From Acetobacter okinawensis JCM 25146 (GTDB lineage: Bacteria > Pseudomonadota > Alphaproteobacteria > Acetobacterales > Acetobacteraceae): a stretch of 64,000 nucleotides of DNA. The stretch covers positions 80,969 through 144,968 of the forward strand of contig NZ_BAJU01000004.1 in assembly GCF_000613865.1 (NCBI RefSeq), read 5' to 3'. Both the position numbers and the translations under genes were made by a program. The notes beneath the pieces were generated by a model. It ran no database searches, was not told where the DNA came from, and saw only the letters and a list, made by a program, of their open reading frames with translations. Positions 30,895 to 39,806 of this stretch are shown here, in pieces. Every line of letters begins with the position of its first letter. Position 1 is the stretch's first letter.

Positions 30895-32192
30895 ATGACA
30901 CCTACTGCCAGACTTGCCGCCAGCATTGACCTGCTGGTGGCTATGGAGGCGGCACCACGCAAACCTGCGGATGCCGTTGCCAACAGCTTTTTCAGGGAAA
31001 GACGCTATATTGGCGGCGGCGACCGGCGTGCTATTTCCGGCCTTGTGTGGGACATCATGCGCAACTGGCGCAGACTGGGGTGGTGGCTGGAGCAGAACGG
31101 AAGTGCCGCCAGCCCCCGCATGCTCGCCGGTGCCCAATTGGTGTTTGACCGCACCCCCATGGAAAAGCTGGTCTCTATCTACGGCGGAGGACGTTTTGCC
31201 GCAGGTGCACTCAGTGACGCCGAACGGGGTGTGCTGGAAGCACTGGTCGATAAAAATCTTGCGTGTGATGACATGCCGCGCGCAGTCCGGCTGGAGGTGC
31301 CAGACTGGCTGCTCCCACGGTTGGAAGAAACATTCGGCGATAACCTCGAAGCCGAAATACAGGCCATGGCGGACCCTGCATCGCTGGACCTGCGGATCAA
31401 CATGCTTCGCACCACCCGCTCTGAGGCCATGCATGCGCTTGCGCGTGAGGGGCTGCATGCGGAAGAGACAAAACTCTCCCCATGGGGCCTCAGGCTTGAA
31501 GGGCGTCAGCCCGTAACAGCCAGCAAGCCTTTTCGGGATGGGCTGGTCGAAATTCAGGATGAAGGCAGCCAGCTCGTCGCGGCCATGGCAGGGGTCGATC
31601 CCAGCATGCGCGTGCTGGATTACTGCGCTGGCGCAGGGGGCAAAACACTTGCCTTGGCCATGATGATGGAAAACAAAGGCCATATTGTTGCCTGCGATGT
31701 TTCTGTCGTTCGGCTGGAAGGGGCAGTGAAAAGACTGCGCAGGGCCGGTGTGCACAATGTGGAGCGCCACCTGCTGACCGAAGGTGATAAATGGGCCAAA
31801 CGACGCGCGGCTTCTTTTGACCGTGTGCTGGTGGATGCACCATGCAGCGGTACTGGCACGTGGCGCCGTAACCCGGATGCGCGTTTTCGTACCACGCAGG
31901 TCGATCTGGAGGAGTTGCTGGTCAAGCAGGCAGCCATCATGGACCGTGCCGCCAATCTGGTTAAGCCGGGTGGGCGCATGATCTACGCAACCTGTTCTCT
32001 GCTCCGGGCTGAAAATGCAGGCAGGTAGAGCAGTTCCTGACCCGCCACCCCGATTTTTCTCTTGTGCCATCCGGGTCGGCATCATTACCCGACAGCCTGC
32101 GCGATCAGTCCATGATCAGCCTGACACCGGCACGGGATGAAACAGATGGTTTTTTTGCCGCGGTTCTGGAACGCAACCTGCCACAAAGCTAA
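30895..32192 (+). CDS. RsmB/NOP-family rRNA cytosine-C5 methyltransferase, frameshifted near the 3' end
   Basis: An N-terminal NusB-like helical domain is followed by the class I SAM-dependent methyltransferase: EIQDEGSQLVAAMAG, LDYCAGAGGKTLALA, DAPCSGTGTWRRNPD and MIYATCSLL, with both catalytic cysteines. Predicted to methylate cytosine in 16S rRNA. The given frame stops at 32028, but adding one C at 32022 continues as VEQFLTRHPDFSLVPSG and then FFAAVLERNLPQS to a stop at 32190-32192, the usual C-terminus. It starts 9 bases after guaB and is probably cotranscribed with it. Confidence 0.88.
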
Positions 32193-32324
32193 TCATTTTC
32201 CGTAAACAAAGCGTTTTTCAGGTTTCCATGCGGTCTATCCTCATGGTTTGATGTATAACTGCCATGCCTTTCTGCCTTGCGCACAAAAGAACATGGATCA
32301 CATCTGACCACGAGATAGACCCGC

Positions 32325-34142
32325 ATGACCGATAGTGTAATTCTTTTCGTCTTCTTTGTGCTGGGTGGCAGTATGCTCGCGCAATGGACGGCATGGCGCT
32401 TTCGGTTACCCGCGATTGTTCTGCTCTTTTCGCTGGGCCTGCTTTATGGGCCGGTGTTGCAGATTATGCACCCGTCAGAAATGATCGGCTCGGCCTTTCA
32501 TCCTCTTGTCTCCCTTGCAGTGGCCCTCATCGTCTTTGAAGGGGGGCTGGCGCTTGATTTCCGCCAACTCAAAGAGGCGGGGGAAGGGGTCCTGCGTCTG
32601 ACGCTGGTTGCTCTTCCCATCAACTTTCTACTCGGTGGTCTGGCAGCCCATTATATTGGCGGTATGGGCTGGGGGCCTGCTTTCCTGTTTGGCTCCATCG
32701 TGGTTGTCACTGGCCCAACAGTGGTGCTGCCACTTTTGCGGCACGCCAAACTCAAACCCCGCATTGCCGCTTTTTTACGCTGGGAAGCCATTTTAAACGA
32801 CCCGGTTGGTGCCATTCTGGCCACTTTGGTGCTTGAGGTCCTACTGATGCACCCGGGAGAAGGATCGGGTACGTTCTTTACCGCGATCATTCCCCATATG
32901 CTCATTAGTGCCATTCTGATGATTGGTCTTGGCGTGGGAACAGCGTGGTGTGTCCGCTGGGTCTGTGTACGTGATCTACTGCCCGAAATCATGAAGATGC
33001 CACTCTTCATTACGCTTGCCCTCATGCTGTATGTGGTGGGCACACTGAGCATGGACGGTGCAGGGCTGATTGCATCCACCGTCTTTGGCATGGGGCTGGC
33101 CAACCTGCGCATTCCCGGCATGGGTGAACTCCAGCGTATGAAGGAAGCGCTGGTTGTGCTGATTGTTTCTGTTCTGTTTGTGCTTTTGGCAGCAGACCTG
33201 CAACGCCATGAGCTCGCCAGCATTTCCTGGTCAATTGGTGGGCTTACTCTGGCGGTCCTGTTTCTGGTGCGTCCTTTGGGCATCGGCTTGGCCACCATGG
33301 GGTCCAGCCTGAGTTGGCGGGAGCGGTTCTTTGTCGGCTGGATTGCCCCCCGCGGCATTGTTGCCGCAGCCGTTGCTGGTATTGCAGGCGTAAGGCTGGA
33401 AGACGCAGGCTACCCCGGAGCAGGTCTGGTCATGCCAGCAGTTTTTGCCGTGATTGCCTCAACCATGATTCTCCATGGTTTTTCTCTTATTCCGCTGGGT
33501 CGCAAACTGCATTTAACTCTCTCCAACCAGCCTGCACTCGCTATTGTCGGTGCCAGTGACTGGTCCAGCCAACTGGCACAGATCGTGCACGATGTGGGCG
33601 CGCCCGTACTGCTGGTAGACAGTTCCGCGAAAGACCTGAAAAACGCACAAAACGCAGGAGTGCCCGTTTTGTGCGCAGAAGTTCTCTCCGAAGAAGGAGC
33701 TGAAAGTCTGGAGGAGCGTCCGGCGGATTACCTGATCGCCGCCACACCAGACGCCATTTACAACGGGCTGGTCTGTGCACATCTGGCCCCTCATTTCGGG
33801 CACCAGCGTGTTTATCAGGTTAGCCCCGGCATTGCCCGGCTGGATCAGTACCGAGGGCTCAGCCGCGATGCACGGGGGAAGGTGCTTGGTCAGCCCGGGT
33901 GGAATTTTACTCTACTGGAAACACTCATCAAACAGGGCTGGCGCTTTGTTGCCAAGGACGTTACCGAAGAAAACAAGGAACGTCTGCTTATGGAAAACAG
34001 TGACTTCCTGATTTTTCTGGTCATCCAGAAAGGTGCTGCCATTACCGTAGTCTCTTTGGAAGATGATGCGGCTCCTCCCTTCTGGCCTGGCCTGGTCGCT
34101 ATTGGCCTCATGCCTCCTCCCGCAACCGGGCAGGCATCCTAA
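32325..34142 (+). CDS. CPA1 cation:proton antiporter with C-terminal nucleotide-binding domain
   Basis: 605 residues. About twelve membrane segments to residue 395, with GPTVVLPLL and WEAILNDPVGAILATL supplying the ND cation-site motif. Behind the transporter is a soluble TrkA-N-like Rossmann segment (LAIVGASDWSSQLAQIVHDV). This build is common in alphaproteobacterial Na+ or K+/H+ antiporters and suggests control by a nucleotide. It follows rsmB after 132 bases. Unlike the antiporter at 11910-13659 it is intact, so the window carries two unrelated CPA1 genes. Confidence 0.88.
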   Translation: MTDSVILFVFFVLGGSMLAQWTAWRFRLPAIVLLFSLGLLYGPVLQIMHPSEMIGSAFHPLVSLAVALIVFEGGLALDFRQLKEAGEGVLRLTLVALPINFLLGGLAAHYIGGMGWGPAFLFGSIVVVTGPTVVLPLLRHAKLKPRIAAFLRWEAILNDPVGAILATLVLEVLLMHPGEGSGTFFTAIIPHMLISAILMIGLGVGTAWCVRWVCVRDLLPEIMKMPLFITLALMLYVVGTLSMDGAGLIASTVFGMGLANLRIPGMGELQRMKEALVVLIVSVLFVLLAADLQRHELASISWSIGGLTLAVLFLVRPLGIGLATMGSSLSWRERFFVGWIAPRGIVAAAVAGIAGVRLEDAGYPGAGLVMPAVFAVIASTMILHGFSLIPLGRKLHLTLSNQPALAIVGASDWSSQLAQIVHDVGAPVLLVDSSAKDLKNAQNAGVPVLCAEVLSEEGAESLEERPADYLIAATPDAIYNGLVCAHLAPHFGHQRVYQVSPGIARLDQYRGLSRDARGKVLGQPGWNFTLLETLIKQGWRFVAKDVTEENKERLLMENSDFLIFLVIQKGAAITVVSLEDDAAPPFWPGLVAIGLMPPPATGQAS

Positions 34143-34666
34143 CCCGGAGTATCTGCTGCGGCATGGATGGTTATGGCTGTGGCACCAGACGCCAGAACCT
34201 CCAGCAGGTCGTGCTCGCTCAGGGCCACACATCCTTCTGTAGGAGTCAGGTCTGGACGTTGCAGATGCATGAAAATGGCAGAACCTTTACCCGGCACTGC
34301 GGGTGAATCGTTATAACCTATGACCACCACAATGTTGTAAACTGCGTCCTCTCTCCACAGCATCTCGTGCCGGGCAGGGTGGGGGTGTATCAGAAAATGA
34401 TTATAAAGCTCGGAGCCGGGGTCATCGCACCACCCATCCTGTGACGTGATGGGCGCAAGCGGCAGACAGGTCTGTGGGGGCTCGACCCGATCGGCACGAT
34501 AATACACTTTTCTGAGAGTGAAATGGCCGACCGGCGTGCACATGTCGCCTTCGCGCTTGCGGCTGGTCACGCCATTTTTGCCAATGACGGCTGACATTAT
34601 TGTTTGCCCGCAATGCAGTTTTGCATCGCTATGGCTGTCAGATGCAGGCCACACGTGTATTATCAT
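34139..34666 (-). CDS. L,D-transpeptidase family protein (YkuD domain)
   Basis: 175 residues with the catalytic signature AIFMHLQRPDLTPTEGCVAL, which includes the His and the active Cys of the YkuD fold. A short form without a clear signal peptide, as in the COG3786 group. These enzymes cross-link peptidoglycan stems (3-3) or attach proteins to the wall. It is convergent with the antiporter, stops overlapping by four bases. Confidence 0.85.
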   Translation of the reverse strand: MIIHVWPASDSHSDAKLHCGQTIMSAVIGKNGVTSRKREGDMCTPVGHFTLRKVYYRADRVEPPQTCLPLAPITSQDGWCDDPGSELYNHFLIHPHPARHEMLWREDAVYNIVVVIGYNDSPAVPGKGSAIFMHLQRPDLTPTEGCVALSEHDLLEVLASGATAITIHAAADTPG

Positions 34667-34813
34667 TTAACAATCCTGCCTCTGTTCATGGCCTGCCATG
34701 CGGCTCACGTATCATGTCGGTTCTTACGTTGCGTGATGTTTCGTGGCACGGTAGCAAAAGAATAGGTCAGGCAGCCACATACTTATACGGCTGACACAAG
34801 GAGATGGAACCAC

Positions 34814-35521
34814 ATGACGGGTGCACGCCCCATTTTGGTTGTTGACGACGATCAGGTCATCCGCAGCGCTTTGACGGAACAGTTGCAGGTGGATGGCGAG
34901 TTTCTGGTTCTGGAAGCCGCAACTCTTGCCGAAGCACGCGAAAAAATGAAGGGCCCGGATGCCCGGTGTGATGCCATCTTGCTTGATGTCTCATTACCGG
35001 ACGGTGATGGTCGGGATTTTTGCGTTGAATTACGCAAGGAAGGCCTGCGTATGCCGGTTATCATGCTGACCGGCTCGGATGACGAAGCAGACATTGTACG
35101 CGGGCTGGATGCAGGCGCGAACGACTACGTCGCAAAGCCATTCCGTATTGCGGAGCTTCTTGCTCGGCTGCGTGCGCAGTTACGCCTGTTTGAAAACAGC
35201 GAGGACGCGGTCTTTTCGATCGGGCCGTATACCTTCCGCCCCTCTGCCAAGCTGTTGCTAGAACCCGTTAAAAACCGCCGTATCCGGTTGACGGAAAAAG
35301 AAACAGCCATTCTGAAGTTTCTGTACCGCGCGGGAACACGCCCCGTGCCACGTCAGGTTCTGCTGAATGAGGTCTGGGGCTACAATGCCGCAGTCACAAC
35401 CCATACGCTGGAAACTCACATTTACCGCTTGCGGCAGAAAATCGAGCCCGATCCGGCCCATGCATCTTTGCTGGTGACCGAAGGCGGTGGCTATCGGCTT
35501 AACCCCGAAGTGCTTGCCTGA
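34814..35521 (+). CDS. OmpR-family response regulator without adjacent kinase
   Basis: 235 residues. The receiver domain has the acidic pocket VDDD (11-13), phospho-acceptor Asp58 in ILLDVSLP, Thr86 and Lys108 in YVAKPFR. The C-terminal winged helix (residues 140-230) has EVWGYNAAVTTHTLETHI and GGGYRLNPE. No sensor kinase gene is nearby, so it is an orphan regulator whose partner is elsewhere. The start follows AAGGAGATGGAACCAC. Confidence 0.92.
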   Translation: MTGARPILVVDDDQVIRSALTEQLQVDGEFLVLEAATLAEAREKMKGPDARCDAILLDVSLPDGDGRDFCVELRKEGLRMPVIMLTGSDDEADIVRGLDAGANDYVAKPFRIAELLARLRAQLRLFENSEDAVFSIGPYTFRPSAKLLLEPVKNRRIRLTEKETAILKFLYRAGTRPVPRQVLLNEVWGYNAAVTTHTLETHIYRLRQKIEPDPAHASLLVTEGGGYRLNPEVLA

Positions 35522-35706
35522 AAACGCCCCGCATCGGCCTGAACAGACATACTGCATAGTAGTTGCTGGTCAGGCCGATGGGGCCGGAACCTGACTTCAT
35601 TCCGACAATGAAGTCTCATATACAAAATATTTGATTTTTTTGATTTTAATGATGGTTTGCCTCTTGCCAAACCATCCAAAATAGATGTATTTAGCCATCA
35701 CAAACC

Positions 35707-35781
35707 GGGTGCGTAGCTCAGCGGTAGAGCATCGCCTTCACACGGCGGGGGTCACAGGTTCAATCCCTGTCGCACCCACCA
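35707..35781 (+). tRNA. tRNA-Val (anticodon CAC)
   Basis: GGGTGCG pairs with CGCACCC to form the acceptor stem, with discriminator A and an encoded CCA. The D arm, the anticodon arm TCGCC-TTCACAC-GGCGG and the T arm ACAGG-TTCAATC-CCTGT are all complete. The loop TTCACAC gives anticodon CAC for valine codon GTG. Its last 48 bases (35734-35781) are duplicated at 40522-40569, marking it as an integration site. Confidence 0.96.
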
Positions 35782-35853
35782 CGGTTTGCCCTAGTTTTCT
35801 GCGGGTTACAGAAAACAATCCACAAAATAATAAGCGCGCTATCGGTTTATATC

Positions 35854-35914
35854 GGTCCATATTGGACCATATCGACCCATATTAAACCACATCAATCCGT
35901 GCCAAATCCGTGCC
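35854..35914 (+). repeat. Phased decamer repeats between tRNA-Val and umuD
   Basis: Consecutive 10-base units GGTCCATATT, GGACCATATC, GACCCATATT, AAACCACATC, AATCCGTGCC and an 11-base AAATCCGTGCC follow each other without gaps. The first two form GGTCCA-TAT-TGGACC. Helically phased repeats next to an attachment core resemble recombinase arm sites or a DNA-binding protein array. The right copy (40630-40690) has one unit fewer. Confidence 0.5.
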
Positions 35915-35940
35915 ACTTTTTCATTGACTTTGAGTGTCGC

Positions 35941-35955
35941 GTTCTCATTATGTTC
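35941..35955 (+). promoter_or_regulatory. LexA (SOS) box upstream of umuD
   Basis: GTTC-TCATTAT-GTTC matches exactly the alphaproteobacterial LexA operator GTTC-N7-GTTC. It lies 20 bases before the umuD start codon, so umuDC should be induced by DNA damage. Confidence 0.88.
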
Positions 35956-35974
35956 TCTCGCCGGAGGGAAGCAG

Positions 35975-36358
35975 ATGAATGCACGCTATGCGGGGGATCG
36001 CACGACCGGATTTGCTAGTCCGGCATCCGATTCTGTTGAGGGACCGATTGACCTTTCCCAGACTCTGGATCTGGCGAATCCCAGCCGTTACCCGGTGCGT
36101 GTGCGCGGAGCGACCTTCGCCGCGCGGGGCATTCTGGACGGGGATATTCTCATAGCGGATACAGCCGGCTCCCCCCAGGCAGGCCAACTGGTCATTGCCT
36201 GGGCTTCAGGGCGTGTACTGCTGGCAGAATTGCAGAAGCGGGGCAACGCCTGGTGGCTTGTGTCAGGCGATAACACGCATCCACCCCTTGAGGTTGATCC
36301 TGCGCGGGATGTGGAAATCTGGGCCAATGTTGCCAGTGTGGTGCGCGAGAAAGCCTGA
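35975..36358 (+). CDS. umuD: UmuD-like protein lacking the Ser-Lys catalytic dyad
   Basis: 127 residues. From Gly12-Phe13 it aligns without gaps to E. coli UmuD from Gly25-Phe26 (GFASPASDSVEG against GFPSPAADYVEQ, from my memory of the E. coli sequence). In that register the catalytic Ser60 is Thr47 (RGATFAARGILDGD) and the catalytic Lys97 is Ala84 (RVLLAELQ). The self-cleavage site Cys-Gly is Thr-Gly, and only 11 residues precede it instead of 24. The product therefore looks like pre-made UmuD', unable to cleave itself. The start at 35975 follows GGAGGGAAGCAG; a longer frame to 35924 would run through the SOS box. TGATG overlap with umuC shows coupling. Confidence 0.85.
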   Translation: MNARYAGDRTTGFASPASDSVEGPIDLSQTLDLANPSRYPVRVRGATFAARGILDGDILIADTAGSPQAGQLVIAWASGRVLLAELQKRGNAWWLVSGDNTHPPLEVDPARDVEIWANVASVVREKA

Positions 36359-37620
36359 TGCTGTACGGCCTGATCGACTGCAACAGCTTCTACTGCTCCT
36401 GTCAGCGGGCCTTTGACCCAGACCTGAAGCACCGACCTGTTGTCGTCCTGTCCAACAATGATGGCTGCGCCATTGCCCGCACGGCAGAAGCCAAGCAGCT
36501 CGGCATCAAAATGGGGGAGGCGTGGCATCTGGTCCGTAATGAGCGGAAGCTGTCGGACGTGCGCTGGTTCTCCAGTAACTACCCGCTTTATGCGGATATG
36601 AGCCGCAGGGTCTATCAGGTTCTTCTGGATTACAGCCCAAGAGTGGAGCCGTATTCCATTGATGAGATGTTCCTCGACCTGTCCGGTTTTTCAGACAGCC
36701 TACATGCCCATTGTGGAGCCATGCGTCAGGCTGTCCAGCAGATCACCAAGGTACCAACCTGCGTTGGCTGGGGGCCAACCAAAACCATTGCCAAGCTGGC
36801 CAACGGGCTGGCCAAGGACAGGCCGGAACTGGAAGGGCTATGCGACCTGACAGACCCACAAATGCGCCAGAGATTTTACCGCAACGTCTCCGTGGGGGAG
36901 GTTTGGGGCGTGGGTCGAAGGCTACTCCCAAAACTGCACGATGCGGGTATCCGCACGATAGAGCAGTTTGTAGAGGCCAAACCTGCGCAGATCCGCAAGA
37001 TCATGGCCATTACGGGGTTACGGCTTCAGGCTGAATTACAAGGGGAAAGCTGCCTACAGATAGCGGAAATGGCAGAGGCTCGGAAAGGCATGGCCTGTAC
37101 CCGGTCTTTTGGGCGTCCCATTACGACCTATGATGAGATGCATGAGGCCATAACCGGCTTTGCAACCAGAGCGGCCGAGAAGCTCAGGGCCGAGGACTTG
37201 GATGCAGCCCATATCGCTGTGTTCATCCAGACCAACCGGCACAAGCGGGATGATGGCTGGTACGCCAACCAGTTCAGCATCAGTTGCGAGCCGACCAACG
37301 ATACCTTTACCATCTGCAGGCATGCGTCCCGCCTGCTGAAACAGATATGGCTCAAAGGGTACCGCTACGCCAAAGCTGGCGTCATGCTGAATGATCTGGC
37401 ACCCCACGGGCAGCAAAGCACCCTGTTCAGCATGGCCAGCACGAAACCAGCTCATGAGAACCTTCTGGCCGCCATGGATGGGATCAACCAGAAATTTGGA
37501 AGCGGCACACTCTTTCCGCTCTCAGCAGGTATCAAACGGGACTGGAAACCACGGCAGGCCATGCTTTCAGCGCGTTACACGACAAGGCTGAAAGAAATTA
37601 TGGAAGTAAATTGCTATTAA
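36358..37620 (+). CDS. umuC: DNA polymerase V catalytic subunit (Y-family)
   Basis: 420 residues, the normal length. The polymerase core has the first metal motif MLYGLIDCNSFYCSC, the steric region VVVLSNNDGCAIARTAEAK and the catalytic SIDEMFLDLSGF with Asp-Glu. The helix-hairpin-helix (KTIAKLANGLAK) and little-finger domain follow, and the DUF4113 C-terminal tail (GSGTLFPLSAGI) is present. All catalytic acids are retained, in contrast to its UmuD partner. It starts on the last base of the umuD stop and is under the same SOS box. It performs translesion synthesis. Confidence 0.93.
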   Translation: MLYGLIDCNSFYCSCQRAFDPDLKHRPVVVLSNNDGCAIARTAEAKQLGIKMGEAWHLVRNERKLSDVRWFSSNYPLYADMSRRVYQVLLDYSPRVEPYSIDEMFLDLSGFSDSLHAHCGAMRQAVQQITKVPTCVGWGPTKTIAKLANGLAKDRPELEGLCDLTDPQMRQRFYRNVSVGEVWGVGRRLLPKLHDAGIRTIEQFVEAKPAQIRKIMAITGLRLQAELQGESCLQIAEMAEARKGMACTRSFGRPITTYDEMHEAITGFATRAAEKLRAEDLDAAHIAVFIQTNRHKRDDGWYANQFSISCEPTNDTFTICRHASRLLKQIWLKGYRYAKAGVMLNDLAPHGQQSTLFSMASTKPAHENLLAAMDGINQKFGSGTLFPLSAGIKRDWKPRQAMLSARYTTRLKEIMEVNCY

Positions 37621-37639
37621 TTATAAATATAGTTTTCAA

Positions 37640-38842
37640 TTAAAAATATACTTGGAACATTGATAAAATACTATCAAAATCTTTATAATTCCCTTTCTCG
37701 TAATATTTTGTGTGAGAGTAATCCAAAGAAACTCGTATAATATCTAATGGATACCAGTTTATATTTGCACTCCATATATTTTGTCTTCCTCCAGATACGT
37801 CACTGCTTTCTAAATCCATTTGAGAAAACCTTGTAGCCAGTTCAATGACTCCCGTGCCATGACAAAAGGTTGAGATTTTCTGATCACATGATGGAGAAGC
37901 GAAACTTGCAGATGTGGATTTCCATGCCCGCGGTTTTCCAACCAATGTGTATGCCGCAGTAATATACCATCCATAAAAATTTTGACGGTTTATTCTAGAG
38001 TTTGTCTTCGTATTAAAAATTAAGTTGTAGTATTCACTGGTTAGCAATAGTTTCTTCCATGCAACAGCCCCTTCTAAACCGAAGGCACCAGCATTTTTTG
38101 CTGGAATATTACCTGTCTTTATATATTTATCGTTTAATCCATCACCATTTTCAGGTGTATCTGAAAATGATACACCACCTGCCATAGAACTTTTATGAGA
38201 CGGCTGAAAAACCCACTCGCCTGATATGCCTATATGCATAAGAAATGATTGGGTATGTATCGGTAGAATGACAGATCTGAAAACAATTGCTCTTTGATTC
38301 CCGTCTTTTCCCGGGCCAGCTGTCCCCGCCGTTCCAGAAATAGCTAAATGATAGTAATTTCCATAAAATAACGCTTGCACCGCCTGACGATTTGCGCCGG
38401 CGGCAAGCCCACGGGTAATTGTTGCAACGCTTGCCCGTTCAGGAAAAATGCTATCACCTCTGGGCTGCATTGATGACAGTCCAAAACTTGGATTAAACAC
38501 CCCGACAGAAAATTGAAAATGTTTTAAACCAGTATAGCTTGCAGCACCTTCAAATAGACGCATTTGTCCACCAGGAGCCGGCCCAAAGTCCCAAATGGCA
38601 CCAATCTTGACCTGGTTAGCTATATTAATTCGCACCCCGTTACGGATGTGAGGGCCACTGGCAGATGGAGAAGAGTGTTGACTGCCACGTATATTACTAC
38701 CCACCTCGAGCTGATCTTGAGCAAAAGGATGAATAATAACTTTCCCCACAACAATGTCTTTAACAGTTTTAGCAAAAGACTCGGAAGAAGAAAAATTCGA
38801 AACAAACAGAATATAGAAAATAAATTTCTTATTTTTCCACAT
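37640..38842 (-). CDS. AT-rich OprO/P-type porin, accessory cargo
   Basis: 400 residues with a signal peptide (KNKKFIFYILFVSNFSSSES), then alternating beta-strand sequence ending in a C-terminal Phe (MFQVYF). Segments such as FEGAASYTGLKHFQFSVGVF and WYPLDIIRVSLDYSHTKYYE match the family of the porin at 17570, but the protein is shorter and lacks the coiled coil. The gene is markedly more AT-rich than its surroundings, which suggests recent acquisition. It overlaps the small gene upstream by 14 bases and is transcribed against umuC. Confidence 0.75.
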   Translation of the reverse strand: MWKNKKFIFYILFVSNFSSSESFAKTVKDIVVGKVIIHPFAQDQLEVGSNIRGSQHSSPSASGPHIRNGVRINIANQVKIGAIWDFGPAPGGQMRLFEGAASYTGLKHFQFSVGVFNPSFGLSSMQPRGDSIFPERASVATITRGLAAGANRQAVQALFYGNYYHLAISGTAGTAGPGKDGNQRAIVFRSVILPIHTQSFLMHIGISGEWVFQPSHKSSMAGGVSFSDTPENGDGLNDKYIKTGNIPAKNAGAFGLEGAVAWKKLLLTSEYYNLIFNTKTNSRINRQNFYGWYITAAYTLVGKPRAWKSTSASFASPSCDQKISTFCHGTGVIELATRFSQMDLESSDVSGGRQNIWSANINWYPLDIIRVSLDYSHTKYYEKGNYKDFDSILSMFQVYF

Positions 38843-39128
38843 AATTTTTCATATATTTCATATCATTTTCTTGCGGAACTGAGTTTATCAACATATCTTT
38901 TTCTGTAAGATCAAGGTATTTTTTAGTTCCAGAACGAACAATAGATAACCCAATATTAACAAAATCCTTTTGTTTCCAAGGCTTTTCTTTTCCTAAAGAC
39001 AAACATACAGCATAAGCTGCGCCAGCTAAGTACGAATCTAATTCTTGTACAGTACGGTTTTCTTCAAAACATAATTGTCCGATTTGTTCTCCAACATACT
39101 CAGGATCAAATCTGACTCGTAATGACAT
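38829..39128 (-). CDS. Small protein of unknown function, coupled to the cargo porin (99 aa)
   Basis: Begins MSLRVRFDPEYVGEQIGQLC and is predicted largely helical, with no signal peptide or membrane segment. The 3' end overlaps the start of the porin gene by 14 bases, so both form a two-gene unit. It shares the AT-rich composition. I do not recognise the family. The start follows GTGAGGGTC. Confidence 0.6.
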   Translation of the reverse strand: MSLRVRFDPEYVGEQIGQLCFEENRTVQELDSYLAGAAYAVCLSLGKEKPWKQKDFVNIGLSIVRSGTKKYLDLTEKDMLINSVPQENDMKYMKNYVEK

Positions 39129-39288
39129 GACGTAAGACCCTCACTTGCTTCCATATGCTCACACTATCTAACGTGTTTTTTTTGTTACAAAAAGCCATTT
39201 TAAATTACAAATATTTTTTATGTTATTATAATACATGAAATATGACAAAATATACTGTAGATATAAAATTATACAATTGATTTTAGTG

Positions 39289-39687
39289 TTATTTATTATT
39301 ATGCAAGCATGCATTTATTAACGAAGTGCACGCGGCATATTTCCCCAGAAAAGTATTGCTCGGGCCGGTATATTCGACCTGAATAACAAGCCCATGTCTG
39401 ATCCGTGCTACAAAATGACAGGTGCCGTGCCCAGATAGGTCCAGTTCCAGACTAAACGGCCCCTTGAGGGTTAGTGGCCCTTGCACCTGCTGGTCCTGCC
39501 GCCATTGCAGCACCTCACCATCGGGCAGGGTAGCTACGTTGTCCGGCACCCCAGCACAGGCAATGAGGTCCGAGCGGTCCACGCCGATCAGGTCATGCTT
39601 GGCCCGCATGGGCAGGCTGGAGCAGGCGGATATCAGCAGCAGCAACCCAAAACTTGCGAATTTGCGCAAGTTCGCAAACCGGGTCAT
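39289..39687 (-). CDS. Small outer-membrane-type lipoprotein, fourth gene of the nested cassette
   Basis: 132 residues with a lipobox (FGLLLLISAC) at residues 14-23. The mature part contains VDRSDLIACAGVPDNVATLP and ARIRHGLVIQVEYTGPSN, a short SmpA/OmlA-like build seen in uncharacterised alphaproteobacterial lipoproteins. Its ATG overlaps the stop of the 40-residue gene (ATGA). A degenerate copy sits at 43587-43830, tying it to the repeated element. Possible roles are an outer-membrane spanin-like partner or envelope exclusion; this is inference. Confidence 0.7.
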   Translation of the reverse strand: MTRFANLRKFASFGLLLLISACSSLPMRAKHDLIGVDRSDLIACAGVPDNVATLPDGEVLQWRQDQQVQGPLTLKGPFSLELDLSGHGTCHFVARIRHGLVIQVEYTGPSNTFLGKYAACTSLINACLHNNK

Positions 39688-39806
39688 AGATCATCTTCCT
39701 TATCCGCACGGGTTCTGAGCCAGCGCACGGTTGCGGCAAACAGGACAAAGGCGAGGCCAACGGCCCCGCCTCCCAAGATCAGAAAGAACTCGTTATCGGG
39801 CGTCAT
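39684..39806 (-). CDS. 40-residue single-span membrane protein, third gene of the nested cassette
   Basis: MTPDNEFFLILGGGAVGLAF followed by VLFAATVRWLRTRADKEDDL. One hydrophobic segment with a positively charged cytoplasmic flank. It overlaps the gene before (ATGA at 39803-39806) and the gene after (ATGA at 39684-39687), so its reality rests on exact coupling on both sides. Size and topology recall small phage holins or inner-membrane spanin subunits. Confidence 0.6.
   Translation of the reverse strand: MTPDNEFFLILGGGAVGLAFVLFAATVRWLRTRADKEDDL

Larger units (their letters stand above)
35734..36358 (+). repeat. Left copy of a long direct repeat: tRNA-Val 3' end, spacer, umuD
   Basis: Aligns almost gaplessly with 40522-41134 at an offset of 4,788 bp. 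It contains the 3' part of the tRNA, the spacer with decamer repeats, the SOS box and the whole umuD gene. The tRNA portion and the following 60 bases are almost identical between copies; divergence grows in the spacer and in umuD. This is the structure left when related elements integrate in tandem at a tRNA attachment site. Confidence 0.88.

Noticed and set aside
30886..32085. Long open frame antisense to rsmB
   Set aside because: The plus strand codes for a complete methyltransferase with both catalytic cysteines; the antisense product shows no domain.
35854..35914. CRISPR-like array
   Set aside because: Units are 10-11 bases, directly adjacent and without spacers; no cas genes are in the window.
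35924..35974. Longer N-terminus for umuD
   Set aside because: It would run through the LexA box and lacks a ribosome-binding site, whereas the ATG at 35975 has GGAGGG at proper spacing.
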